From Holothuria scabra (taxonomy: Eukaryota; Echinodermata; Holothuroidea; Aspidochirotida; Holothuriidae): DNA of 64,000 nt. Positions within the stretch are counted from its first letter, which is position 1; each line of letters opens with the position of its first letter. Below are positions 56,401 through 61,400 of this stretch, in pieces. The notes beneath the pieces are model-generated. The model ran no database searches, was not told where the DNA came from, and worked only from the letters and a program-made list of their open reading frames with translations. The stretch covers positions 28,600,222 through 28,664,221 of the forward strand of contig CM074195.1 of NCBI GenBank assembly GCA_037179385.1, in the 5' to 3' direction. The position numbers and the translations under genes were made by a program.

Positions 56401-57975
56401 TGGGAATGACACGAAATGTAACCAAGGAATATGTTTGCATGAATTAGGGTCTACTTATTTATCTGACTGGCAGTTATTTCCAAGTTACTGTCTCTCTTCC
56501 TGTGTTCAGCTGCCTATACTGCCCAGTTAGATATATGACTCCCTCCTCAAACAATTTCTGAAGAAAATTTTTGGCACCTGATTATTAAGGCAACCTACTT
56601 GGAATGGGTGTAGTGGGCCAGGTTAATTAGGGTGACTGCAGATCAGTTCTTTTGAAAAAGAAACTATCATACTGCCTTATTTTTAATCATCTATCATTCT
56701 GTATCTATACTTATTAGCTAAAAAAGTTTGGAATTTTTTTATAAAACAAATGCAATGTCTGTTTTAATATTCATACTACATTTTCTTATTTGAATTAGAC
56801 ACGTTTCATGTAGTTAAAAAGTCATAAAAATGTCAGGAAAGTAATTTTTAAAACAGTTTGCCTTCTCAATCTCTTGCCAGGTGCAACAGATGGAGTCTCA
56901 TGGCCGCAAGCACATGCGTCGAATCTACGGCAAACTCTTCAATCGTCCCAACAGTAACAACCCTGGGAGCAGCCAGCAGTTTGTTCTGCCAATCATGTCC
57001 CTCCCAAGGGCTGAATCTCCTCCTATGGTTGGACCACCTACAATGGTACCGACAGTACCATTCTATCAAAGACTCATCTCAAGTGCCATGGTACCTGGGA
57101 TGCCTCCTGGTAGTACCACTATTTCTTGGTCTGCCATACCCCAACCCACCTTGGTAAATGTCACAGGTATTACACCGCACACCAGCCTTCAAAGCCCTCA
57201 GCAGTTACTGGTGCCCATATCATCGCTATCAGGCCAACCAATAACATCAGATACCCCCTCCCCCAGTAATGCTTATGGACGGTATGGTGAAGCCAGTTCC
57301 CCACCCAGGTCAGCCTCTCCTGGGCGCTCATATTCACCTCGTAAACGACCTCTTACACTAGTCATTGAAGATCCAGGGGCTCCCTCAGGTTACAAACGCT
57401 ACAAGCGAGGACCGTTAGACTCCTCCATGCAAGAGAAGTTTCAACGTTTTGAGCGAAACGAGCACTGTGGGGATAGCACCTGCCAGTACACACTGAACAC
57501 TACCCACTACCACTGTTTACACGAGGGGTGCAACTATCGTTTTGCGGGTAAGACAATGATGTACAAACATGCTCAGCACCACGATAGAGTGGACAGCATT
57601 GTTCAAGACGATTTCCAGAGGTACAAGTCTACCACTGACTGTAAACGCAGCGATTGTGAGTTTGGAAATAAGAACACCCACTTTCACTGCCTGCGGTGTC
57701 CATTCATATGTACAGACAGCGGCAAGGTCGCTGTGCACCGCAAGCAGCACTCAAAGACGGCAGTAGCTGAGAAGAATTGCTTTAAAACTTACAGCTCGTC
57801 TGAACCCTGTCCTTACCCAGATTGCAAATACAATAAGAAATACGCTCACTTTCACTGCATCAAGGAAGGTTGTTCGCAAGCTGTCATGGGTCTCTCTCAG
57901 ATGGAGATACACTACAAAAAACACCAAGAGGAGGAGATTGCTGACAGTGGCACATCAAGTGCCTTGATGACATAG
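19254..57975 (+). CDS. CASZ1: Castor-family zinc-finger transcription factor (CASZ1/castor orthologue), complete 12-exon CDS
   Basis: Spliced coding sequence: join(19254..20418, 34868..35131, 35643..35705, 37457..38024, 39688..39772, 44062..44226, 46963..47253, 49086..49798, 51692..51814, 54459..54582, 55610..56143, 56881..57975), 5190 nt, 1729 residues. Every junction is GT-AG and every phase matches. Eleven finger units have the castor layout, a Cys-Cys half followed by H-x-HC and a C2H2 finger: 694-730, 750-790, 810-849, 869-907, 1112-1148, 1168-1213, 1285-1318, 1338-1376, 1561-1599, 1619-1655, 1675-1713. CASZ1/castor proteins are nuclear DNA-binding regulators of neural, cardiac and vascular fate; this function is inferred from homology. 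The N-terminal LDAICAKL (8-15) and [12 protein letters not shown] (355-366) blocks match vertebrate CASZ1; the first lies in a region linked to NuRD recruitment in vertebrates. Basic clusters at 121-127, 1519-1521 and 1537-1541 are possible nuclear localisation signals. Oddities: finger 7 lacks its last His and finger 6 has a long Cys-Cys gap. Confidence 0.95.
20624..20664 (+). repeat. Short dispersed repeat, copy 2 (SINE-tail-like)
   Basis: GGCACTAAATAACACATTCG followed by TGTTGGTGTGTCATTAA, nearly identical to 6558-6600. Near the start of intron 1. Confidence 0.6.
20969..21190 (+). mobile_element. TTAA-MITE family B copy
   Basis: Contains GTTTCATGATTAGCTCTTG, GTCATGTGACAACATTTTTT and TTTAGCTGTTGCTTCAAAG; TTAA follows at 21191-21194, the left end is decayed. 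Confidence 0.7.
21930..22125 (-). repeat. Dispersed repeat D, minus-strand copy
   Basis: On the minus strand it reads TACCTCCTATTTACACTTCG, TAATCCCCATT, then AGTCCATGGCAAGCTTTAAT and AGCACAGTGGCTCC, colinear with 61660-61800. Partial relatives lie at 35985-36062 and 7500-7560. Class unknown. Confidence 0.7.
23507..23763 (+). mobile_element. TTAA-MITE family B copy
   Basis: Left flank TTAA at 23503-23506; core words AATCATGTGACAATATTTTC and AGAATTAGCTGTTGTTTC. Right end decayed. Confidence 0.7.
25122..25186. repeat. Near-perfect 21-bp hairpin with 23-nt loop
   Basis: Arms 25122-25142 and 25166-25186 pair with a single mismatch. Each arm is itself partly palindromic (ATGGTTT...AAACCAT), and TA flanks both sides, so a tiny foldback element is more likely than a microRNA precursor. 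Confidence 0.6.
25419..25561. mobile_element. 143-bp hAT-like MITE with perfect 8-bp target-site duplication
   Basis: Begins CAGGGCTGAAAAAAA and ends TTTTTTCCAGCCATG, an inverted repeat with CAG...TG termini. Identical 8-mers GTATCAAA flank it (25411-25418 and 25562-25569). The interior repeats AAATTTCCC-like words. Related sequence lies at 36877-37053 and probably at 56150-56350. Confidence 0.85.
25632..25786 (+). mobile_element. TTAA-MITE family B, shortened copy
   Basis: Flanked by TTAA at 25628-25631 and 25787-25790. Contains GGCTCTTGAAAATCACATGG and a shortened right half; an internal deletion removes the TATGCAAT region. Confidence 0.7.
26385..26545 (+). repeat. Diverged dispersed repeat, copy 2
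   Basis: Colinear with 410-600, interrupted by a G-run near 26479. Lies in intron 1. Confidence 0.45.
26610..26822. mobile_element. TA-flanked foldback element (mariner-like MITE)
   Basis: Ends CCATGTCAAAA and TTTTGACATGG are perfect inverted repeats flanked by TA (26608-26609 and 26823-26824). Pairing continues inside with CTGCAGC-rich arms and CATGCTTTGTTT / AAACAAAGCATG, so almost the whole element can fold on itself. Confidence 0.75.
29262..29412 (+). mobile_element. tRNA-derived SINE, headless copy
   Basis: Matches the body and tail of the SINE at 5685-5900 (GCTGAGCCACAACTGG..., ...TTAGAACTAGGTCATAAAGC, tail CCTAACCTAAC). The tRNA-like head is missing, a typical 5' truncation. Confidence 0.7.
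29834..29891. repeat. Minisatellite, three 18-19-bp units
   Basis: Three head-to-tail copies of CCCCTGCCTTCCACYCTY-type units; the second and third are nearly identical. Confidence 0.85.
30230..30780. promoter_or_regulatory. Repeat-poor intronic block, possible enhancer
   Basis: About 550 bp of intron 1 free of the local repeats, with many homeodomain-type words (TTAATTGAAC, ATTAATTTTT, TAATAATATC), CGCCATTACGACC and a CAGCTGACTCA stretch. Only a candidate; no site can be proven from one genome. Confidence 0.25.
32166..32210. repeat. (TCTG)n microsatellite
   Basis: About ten TCTG/TGTC units with a few substitutions, in intron 1. Confidence 0.9.
34868..35131 (+). CDS. CASZ1: CASZ1 coding exon 2 (residues 389-476)
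   Basis: Acceptor CTTATAG at 34867, donor GTATGT at 35132. The spliced first codon is GAG (Glu389), giving a continuous reading from NFAF into [15 protein letters not shown]. The exon is basic (many Lys/Arg) and contains no known domain; its place after the [12 protein letters not shown] block corresponds to the human segment that begins KISFEKLHAG. Length 264 nt, phase 1 to 1, so skipping it would keep the frame. The open frame continues upstream to about 34732 and downstream to 35235, but both extensions lie outside the splice sites. Confidence 0.85.
35132..35642 (+). other. CASZ1: CASZ1 intron 2 (511 bp)
   Basis: GTATGT...TTTCAG, phase 1. No repeat or hidden exon seen. Confidence 0.85.
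35643..35705 (+). CDS. CASZ1: CASZ1 coding exon 3, 63-bp micro-exon with first SKYD motif (residues 477-497)
   Basis: Acceptor TTCTTCTTTCAG at 35642, donor GTAATG at 35706. The 21-codon exon reads [19 protein letters not shown] plus [13 protein letters not shown] (486-495) closely matches SKYDFFIQKL in vertebrate CASZ1, which confirms that such a short exon is real. Phase 1 to 1, so it could be skipped without a frameshift, removing one of the two SKYD motifs. Confidence 0.92.
35985..36062 (+). repeat. Dispersed repeat D, fragment in intron 3
   Basis: Shares TACAATGTATAATCCCCACT, then TAACTGCAGTAAGTCCCTGG and CAAGGAATTT with the other copies. Confidence 0.55.
36815..37234 (+). mobile_element. 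tRNA-derived SINE interrupted by a second element
   Basis: An A-box-like segment (CTGGTCAAGTGGTTACA, 36818-36834) and a B-box-like GGTCGAGTCCT (37053-37063) are about 220 bp apart, although normally about 30-40 bp. The body resumes with GTGGAACCTACTGCCATTGT, and the tail is CTTCCTAACTC. The extra sequence between the boxes (about 36877-37053) belongs to another family, so the insertion postdates the SINE. Confidence 0.7.
36877..37053 (-). mobile_element. Element nested in the SINE (hAT-like, related to 25419-25561)
   Basis: Read on the minus strand it starts CTGGGCTGGAAAAAAAG, close to the CAGGGCTGAAAAAAA end of 25419-25561, and has AAATTTCC words. Also shares GGGAGGCTC and GAAGGAAATTTCC with 56150-56350. 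Boundaries approximate; no clear target duplication. Confidence 0.5.
37457..38024 (+). CDS. CASZ1: CASZ1 coding exon 4 (residues 498-686), second SKYD motif and KYIAR lead-in
   Basis: Acceptor TTGTTACAG at 37456, donor GTAAGG at 38025 (phase 2). Begins GESIS, then a second SKYD motif, [10 protein letters not shown] (511-520), then a Ser/Pro-rich and Met/Pro-rich low-complexity middle. It ends in FSKYIA(R), 681-687, which corresponds to the QKYIARFS segment just before the first finger in human CASZ1. The last codon is split, so Arg687 is completed by exon 5. Confidence 0.93.
38025..39687 (+). other. CASZ1: CASZ1 intron 4 (1.66 kb)
   Basis: GTAAGG...CCTAG, phase 2. Contains a poly-C/(CA)n tract at 39194-39222. 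Otherwise unique AT-rich DNA. Confidence 0.85.
39194..39222. repeat. Poly-C plus (CA)n tract
   Basis: CCCCCCCCCC followed by about seven CA units, in intron 4. Confidence 0.85.
39688..39772 (+). CDS. CASZ1: CASZ1 coding exon 5, first half of zinc finger 1 (residues 687-715)
   Basis: Acceptor AACCTAG at 39687, donor GTGAGT at 39773. Reads [20 protein letters not shown], then CTEEECNFA, giving Cys694, Cys697, His704, His706, Cys707 and Cys712 of finger unit 1. The intron splits the finger between its cysteine half and its histidine helix, as happens for most fingers in this gene. Ends in phase 0. Confidence 0.95.
40315..40960. promoter_or_regulatory. Repeat-poor intronic block, possible enhancer
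   Basis: Contains a palindrome AATCACC-GGGT-GGTGATT (40320-40337), GGATTAATCAATTT (Otx/homeodomain-type words) and AGATTAATTGCTTTG. More CG dinucleotides than the neighbouring introns. Candidate only. Confidence 0.25.
41580..42560. promoter_or_regulatory. Repeat-poor intronic block, possible enhancer
   Basis: About 1 kb without recognised repeats, with CG-containing words (GGGACGTACGAAAAAGACAA, AACCGTCGTACTC), TTAATTACTTG and the E-box CAGCTG. An open frame at 41575-41844 shows no family features and lacks fitting splice phases. Confidence 0.2.
43627..43708 (+). mobile_element. TTAA-MITE family B fragment
   Basis: TTAA at 43623-43626, then a short left part and the core ATTTCATGATTGGTTCTC; the right half is missing. 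Confidence 0.5.
43757..44011 (+). mobile_element. TTAA-MITE family A, left-truncated copy
   Basis: Matches from CAGCTCTTTGACTGACAGCT through GAAGCAATATATTAAGATTG to the end GGATTAGGCCT, followed by TTAA at 44012-44015. It ends only 46 bp before exon 6. Confidence 0.7.
44062..44226 (+). CDS. CASZ1: CASZ1 coding exon 6, end of finger 1 and start of finger 2 (residues 716-770)
   Basis: Acceptor CCACTTAG at 44061, donor GTAAGA at 44227. [15 protein letters not shown] supplies His726 and His730 of finger 1; the linker [12 protein letters not shown] is almost identical to human CASZ1. Finger 2 begins with Cys750, Cys757, His765, His767 and Cys768. Length 165 nt, phase 0 to 0. Confidence 0.96.
44227..46962 (+). 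other. CASZ1: CASZ1 intron 6 (2.7 kb)
   Basis: GTAAGA...AACAG, phase 0, splitting finger 2. Contains CT-rich tracts (near 44580, 45450, 45610 and 46090), a foldback element (45811-46034) and a T-then-G run (46764-46796). Confidence 0.85.
45811..46034. mobile_element. Foldback-type element, copy 2
   Basis: The left arm has TAGTCTGCCATAACTGGGGT and CCATCAG; the right arm ATTTAATGCTGAGGCACCTC and ACTGGCAGACTT. Its left half is the reverse complement of the right half of 12744-12933, which confirms one family. Confidence 0.6.
46963..47253 (+). CDS. CASZ1: CASZ1 coding exon 7, end of finger 2, finger 3, linker to finger 4 (residues 771-867)
   Basis: Acceptor CATAACAG at 46962, donor GTGAGA at 47254. 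[13 protein letters not shown] completes finger 2 (Cys773, His786, His790). Finger 3 has Cys810, Cys815, His824, His826, Cys827, Cys832, His845 and His849. The exon ends GFKKFSKHE, directly before the first Cys of finger 4. Both [13 protein letters not shown] and [12 protein letters not shown] are near-identical to vertebrate CASZ1. Phase 0 to 0; the candidate cassette exon follows in intron 7. Confidence 0.96.
47663..47737 (+). CDS. Candidate in-frame cassette exon (25 codons) between fingers 3 and 4
   Basis: Inside intron 7, a pyrimidine-rich TTGTATTTTCAG acceptor ends at 47662 and a GTATAA donor starts at 47738. They bracket exactly 75 nt, phase 0 to 0, with no stop codon in the frame set by exon 7. 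The predicted insert starts [14 protein letters not shown] and continues with four lysines (insert residues 15-18), VMRK and NAK. It would fall between KFSKHE and the first Cys of finger 4. Human CASZ1 has no insert there, so the exon is probably optional or lineage-specific, or a chance match. Not included in the 1729-residue model; including it gives 1754 residues. Confidence 0.45.
48009..48258 (+). mobile_element. TTAA-MITE family A, diverged copy
   Basis: Shares CTCACCCCAAACTATAATTT, CAGCTCTTTAATTGACAGTC, CAATTGTGGGAGGGGCATA and GGGGTGAGGATTTTGGCCT with the family. Shortened in the middle; flanks no longer TTAA. Confidence 0.7.
49086..49798 (+). CDS. CASZ1: CASZ1 coding exon 8, finger 4 and the Ser/Pro-rich linker (residues 868-1104)
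   Basis: Acceptor GGTCATTTAG at 49085, donor GTGAGT at 49799 (phase 2). The acceptor was chosen because Cys869 of finger 4 is then kept; the nearby TTGCAG would delete it. Finger 4 has Cys869, Cys874, His882, His884, Cys885, Cys890, His903 and His907. The rest is a low-complexity linker rich in Ser, Pro and Glu. It contains two VKSE sumoylation-type motifs (949-952 and 1015-1018) and a PPPPY sequence (1027-1031) that fits a WW-domain ligand. The exon ends WRKYLK, matching the WKVYLRR lead-in to finger 5 in human CASZ1. Confidence 0.95.
49799..51691 (+). other. CASZ1: CASZ1 intron 8 (1.9 kb)
   Basis: GTGAGT...GCTAG, phase 2. Retention would stop translation at once (AGG TGA). Contains an inverted-repeat element at 51332-51488. 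Confidence 0.85.
51332..51488. mobile_element. Small inverted-repeat element
   Basis: Left end GCATAGGCATACAAGGCGGG; the right end CCCCTGTACGCCTATGA reads TCATAGGCGTACAGGGG on the other strand, so the two ends are imperfect inverted repeats of about 17 bp. No clear target duplication; superfamily not assigned. Confidence 0.55.
51692..51814 (+). CDS. CASZ1: CASZ1 coding exon 9, most of finger 5 (residues 1105-1145)
   Basis: Acceptor TTCTGCTAG at 51691, donor GTCAGA at 51815 (phase 2). Reads [20 protein letters not shown] and on to HCVVDNCG, giving Cys1112, Cys1116, His1123, His1125, Cys1126, Cys1131 and His1144. The last histidine of the finger (1148) comes from exon 10. In human CASZ1 the corresponding finger (FCDGQCDFLHKAHFHC) is the last one of the short CASZ1b isoform. 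Confidence 0.95.
51815..54458 (+). other. CASZ1: CASZ1 intron 9 (2.6 kb)
   Basis: GTCAGA...TTGTAG, phase 2, splitting finger 5. Mostly unique AT-rich DNA. I looked for an alternative terminal exon that could make a short five-finger form like human CASZ1b and saw none. Confidence 0.8.
54459..54582 (+). CDS. CASZ1: CASZ1 coding exon 10, end of finger 5 and first half of finger 6 (residues 1146-1187)
   Basis: Acceptor CTGATTGTAG at 54458, donor GTAAGT at 54583. RYHF completes finger 5 (His1148). Finger 6 starts with Cys1168, Cys1175, His1182, His1184 and Cys1185 in the usual HYHC form and ends at Met-Trp. The segment between fingers 5 and 6 is only about 20 residues, far shorter than the Pro/Ser-rich spacer there in human CASZ1. 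Confidence 0.93.
54583..55609 (+). other. CASZ1: CASZ1 intron 10 (1.0 kb)
   Basis: GTAAGT...TCTTAG, phase 0, splitting finger 6. Contains the full-length minus-strand family B MITE and a G-rich tract (55421-55447). Confidence 0.85.
54804..55058 (-). mobile_element. TTAA-MITE family B, full-length copy in inverse orientation (reference)
   Basis: Flanked by TTAA at 54800-54803 and 55059-55062. The left end AGGTAAAGAGCAGTCCCCCC and the right end GGGATGACTGCTCCTGCCCT are inverted repeats. The minus strand carries the family core (GTTTCATGATTGGCTGTTGG, ACCTTGAATATACAATA). 255 bp, no coding capacity. Confidence 0.85.
55610..56143 (+). CDS. CASZ1: CASZ1 coding exon 11, end of finger 6, finger 7, first half of finger 8 (residues 1188-1365)
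   Basis: Acceptor CCTTTCTTAG at 55609, donor GTGAGA at 56144, phase 0 to 0. Finger 6 continues with Cys1195 only after nine residues instead of about four, then His1209 and His1213. A Pro-rich linker (about 1228-1270) follows. Finger 7 has Cys1285, Cys1290, His1297, His1299, Cys1300, Cys1305 and His1318, but Glu1322 stands where the last His is expected. Finger 8 starts with Cys1338, Cys1343, His1351, His1353, Cys1354 and Cys1359 and ends FSFLQ. The reading frame stays open into the intron to 56269, but that stretch is a dispersed repeat. Confidence 0.94.
56144..56880 (+). other. CASZ1: CASZ1 intron 11 (737 bp)
   Basis: GTGAGA...TTGCCAG, phase 0, splitting finger 8. The first 200 bp are a dispersed repeat that starts almost at the donor. 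Confidence 0.85.
56150..56350 (+). repeat. Dispersed repeat at the start of intron 11
   Basis: Shares GGGAGGCTC, CATCTGGA, GAAGGAAATTTCCTTTT, CTGTAAATGAAAAT and ACTCCCTTCCTGGGAAA-like words with 36877-37053. Because it begins within about 10 bp of the splice donor, it extends the open reading frame artificially to 56269. Confidence 0.65.
56881..57975 (+). CDS. CASZ1: CASZ1 coding exon 12, end of finger 8, fingers 9-11 and stop (residues 1366-1729)
   Basis: Acceptor ATCTCTTGCCAG at 56880. [14 protein letters not shown] completes finger 8 (His1372, His1376). A Pro/Ser-rich linker then leads to a basic segment with RKRPL (about 1519-1523), a VIED motif and KRYKR (1537-1541), matching the KKRFWIIED...GKRRK segment of human CASZ1. 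Finger 9: Cys1561, Cys1566, His1574, His1576, Cys1577, Cys1582, His1595, His1599. Finger 10 has the short C-x2-C form: Cys1635, Cys1638, His1651, His1655. Finger 11: Cys1675, Cys1680, His1688, His1690, Cys1691, Cys1696, His1709, His1713. TAG stop at 57973. The very long acidic tail of human CASZ1 is absent; only 16 residues follow finger 11. Confidence 0.96.
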   Translation: MQQMESHGRKHMRRIYGKLFNRPNSNNPGSSQQFVLPIMSLPRAESPPMVGPPTMVPTVPFYQRLISSAMVPGMPPGSTTISWSAIPQPTLVNVTGITPHTSLQSPQQLLVPISSLSGQPITSDTPSPSNAYGRYGEASSPPRSASPGRSYSPRKRPLTLVIEDPGAPSGYKRYKRGPLDSSMQEKFQRFERNEHCGDSTCQYTLNTTHYHCLHEGCNYRFAGKTMMYKHAQHHDRVDSIVQDDFQRYKSTTDCKRSDCEFGNKNTHFHCLRCPFICTDSGKVAVHRKQHSKTAVAEKNCFKTYSSSEPCPYPDCKYNKKYAHFHCIKEGCSQAVMGLSQMEIHYKKHQEEEIADSGTSSALMT

Positions 57976-58642
57976 TCAATCAGTCGTCAATAGAAAATTG
58001 GTGAGGTCATGATAAACCTTTTGATCATAATCAGTATTTCAATTTCTGTTTTTGTGGCAATATATTATTACCTAATATGAACCATCCAATCAAATTGACT
58101 TTCTTTTAAAAGTTTTTCTTCTTACATAGCAACATTGAGCCATTTGCTTTTTTTTTTTAAATTTTTTTTTAAACTTATGATGTGCTAATCATCCACCATC
58201 CTATCGTGAAGGACTGTGATGAAGTTTATCTACATAATTCCAGTCTTAAGTCAGAGCATGTGCTTGTTCACCAGACTAGCCTCAGGTCATGTGAAATGGT
58301 CATGTCTATGTTAACTCAATGGTTACTTTAAATTTAGTCTTCCAAAGTTAAAAATTGTTTCGTTTCCTCCACCTTTGAAATGTCTCAACTATAGTATTAT
58401 CTTTACTCATACCTGCTTTTTCCCATGACAGTCGTCAACTTTTAGTGTCTAATTTTTTGGTTTTAATTTTTTTTTTTTTTCATTGGCTTTAGAATTTGTT
58501 ACCTTTAGAAAAGTTTGGTATTTTAATCAATTTCAAATGTATTATTGAGCTTCCAACTATAGATCACTCGATCAGAGGTAATCGTAAGCAAACAGACTAT
58601 GCAAAATGGAGAAATACAAAATTTTATTTAATAAGATTCTAA

Positions 58643-58648
58643 AATAAA
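58643..58648 (+). terminator. Candidate polyadenylation signal AATAAA (proximal)
   Basis: An exact AATAAA hexamer about 670 nt after the stop codon, in an A-rich context with a modest T-rich stretch downstream. Use is unproven. Confidence 0.25.
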
Positions 58649-60477
58649 GAGAACTACACATTGGACAACTTCCTGTTTAATACTAAAGTATCTAAACAGG
58701 TGTACCTGTAAAAGACAACGAGTCTGTGGCTGACAGACCAAAGACCTGCAAAGGTCATGGTAGTTACTTGTTTTGCAGAACAGGGGGGGGGGGCATTGTA
58801 GCAGCTGAAATCACAACATGAGAACCAAGTGGGGTGTGGCTTAAAGGGGTGTTAAGTATGTTCTCTACATACAAATAATCACTGTTTGAAATCTTTCTTT
58901 GATAAAACCCACAAACTTTGAGAATGAATGTTTTAGGCCTTGTTGCTTAATATGTTTCAAAAAAAAGAAATTGGTCACTCAGCCTTACATTTTCAGCCAA
59001 ACAGGTAATGAATTACACGGACCTTTTGTTTTTTCTTTGTAGAGGGCAGTATATAAAGTTAAAAATTGACAGCTGTCATGTTAAAAACAAGGCACAAATC
59101 ATGTATGAACTTTATGTTTCGAATTGGTTTATTAATATGCTGAATTGAAAGATTGTATTCAAATCTCACGGGACAGTTAAATTACAATTGGCTGTAAATT
59201 TATGTGCTGCCCTCTGAAGAATTCATACATACAGCATGGATAAAGGATGGGTTTTATGTGGGTTCATGGATATGGCTTTAGTTAGAACTAACACTTTTTG
59301 TGTTTGTGTACCAGGTAATACTTTTAGTGACCATTGATGATGCCATCTTTGACATTTTTCTTTTCATTCTTTATGGCTCCTGAATCAATGATCTGAATCA
59401 ATATTATTTTGGAGTGCAGTGAAATTTGTGTGGTTTCCACTATGTTGCAATAATTGCTGGAATTTTGCCCATGTAGCTGAAATTATCGACTTGTTTTTGT
59501 TTTGTTGTGTTTCTTTTGTTTTTGTTTTTCATTCTTAATCCCATGCACTTTGTTTTGATCAAGTAGCATCCACTGCTCGTGTATTTCTGCCTAAGAATCA
59601 TTTGTGCTACGCTATGAACAATTTTGTCAAAAATTATAAAAAGGAAGAAATGCTGATAATCTATGTCCTTGTACAATATACCAAAGATTGAAAAATTAAT
59701 TTATAAATGCAGTGTGTGAAAAACATGTAACCAAGGATACACTAGGTAAAAAGTCAAAATCTATCCGAGTGCCCTTGATGTGGAATTTGTTATTTCTTTC
59801 CATATTTAGTGTATAACAAGGCTCTTTGTATGTTTTATTACTGGGAGGGGGCTGAGCGAGTGTAAGGAAGGGGCCTGAGAGGTTCTCAGTCCCTTTTTTT
59901 TGTGATATGGGAGTTGAAAGAGACATTTTTCAAGTGCAGTAGAACCAAGCCAAGGTGGCCTGCACTGTTTTGTAATTGGTTGATTTATGTACAGAAAAGT
60001 GGCTCACAACTTAAACTTCTTTTTATAATTGAGGGTGACATGCCGTGAAATATTTGTACTTTTTGTAGTATTTTTGGTGAGTTTCCATTTTCTATGGTAA
60101 TGGAGGTGTTGACAGTGGAGAACTCTTTGTATAAAATCGTGTAAAGCTCAATGCAATAATGAAAGAAATTTTCACCCTGTGTTTTTTTACCAACATAATT
60201 AAGCAATACTTCATCTTAGAATATGCCTGAAAGGGGATTATATACCAGTTTTTTTTTTTTTTTTTGGTATTGTTGTTAATTGTTTTTGTTTTCTGAAGGT
60301 TCAAAAGAAACATTTAATGGGAGCAGTTTTAAAAAAAAAACGTGTCTTTGTCAAACTGTAATTTCAGCCAATCGTAATCTGTCTGACCTGTTCAAATATT
60401 GTGAAATTGTTTGGTGCTGGGAAGACAATACAGCCATTGTCACTCCCTTTGTGTTCTTCCAGCACTTGAAGATCTTA

Positions 60478-60533
60478 AATAAATTATCATCACCATGGCA
60501 ACAAATCTGACAAAGAAACCAGTTGCAAATAAA
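60478..60533 (+). terminator. Candidate polyadenylation signals, paired AATAAA
   Basis: Two exact AATAAA hexamers, at 60478-60483 and 60528-60533. The second is followed within about 60 nt by a GT/T-rich stretch (around 60578-60592), the usual arrangement for cleavage and polyadenylation. Best of the visible candidates, but not decisive. Confidence 0.35.
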
Positions 60534-61345
60534 ACCTGATTCTTTTATCAGAGGGAAATCAGATAATTGGTTAGCATGCTGTGTTTTCTATTTCACTAAT
60601 TATTTTCATGTGTACAAAGTTGTCAACAACTTCTCTTTTGTCAAAATCATTTCATATTTGTTTGTTTTTTTTTTTTGTTTTTTTTTTTCAAATTGATTGT
60701 TTATTTAATTTACCTTTTTCGGAGTGATGTGCAAGCTAACCTTTTTCATTCCAGCGCTTTCTTAGATAAGATACGTTTCACATGGGATTTTGTGCAAAGA
60801 CAAGGTGATAATTTGTAGATATTTGTTTCTGGAACAAATTTTCTGTTAAGTTGTGAGACCTTGCATTTCTTAAATAATTTGTTTGATTATGAAAATTTGC
60901 GATGAAAATTGAAAAAGAAATTTAATATTGTTAAATTTGCTGTGTTGGTGCTATGTTGAGAGATCATACACATTGTATGACAAATGGAATTTTTTTTTTA
61001 CATTTTGTGTTTTCATTTTAGTTTGTGGAGTGAAAAGAAAGAAAGTGATTTTTTTATTAATGCATGTGATACAGTTCAGTTTAGTTTACACTGGTAGTAA
61101 CCTTTCTCCCACAGCTAAAACTGGTCAGTTTTATGCATTGTGGTGAATTGCGTCTCACTACCAGCAATACCATGTGCTGGACAAGACAAAGTTGCAAGAA
61201 GTTCTTAGTTACCAGGTGACCTTAGAAATGTTTTGATTACATTTCATCTAATTACAAAGACTGGGATTTGCTTTTATTGTAAAAACAAAATTTTATTGTT
61301 AAGATCATGACAACCAGTAAATACACCTCAATTGTGAACTTTTGT

Positions 61346-61351
61346 AATAAA
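61346..61351 (+). terminator. Candidate polyadenylation signal AATAAA (distal)
   Basis: Exact hexamer in TTTGTAATAAATTC. It would imply a 3' UTR of about 3.4 kb. Confidence 0.25.
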
Positions 61352-61400
61352 TTCAGATAGGGGAGAAAATACTTTGCATAAATTTATTACTTTCAGATCG

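Larger units (their letters stand above)
57976..61400 (+). other. CASZ1: Probable 3' UTR and 3' flank of CASZ1
   Basis: No further coding sequence was seen after the stop codon. The stretch is AT-rich, with several T-runs (near 58149, 58469, 60250 and 60666) and few recognisable repeats. Its length is unknown because the polyadenylation site cannot be fixed from sequence alone; see the AATAAA candidates. Confidence 0.4.
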
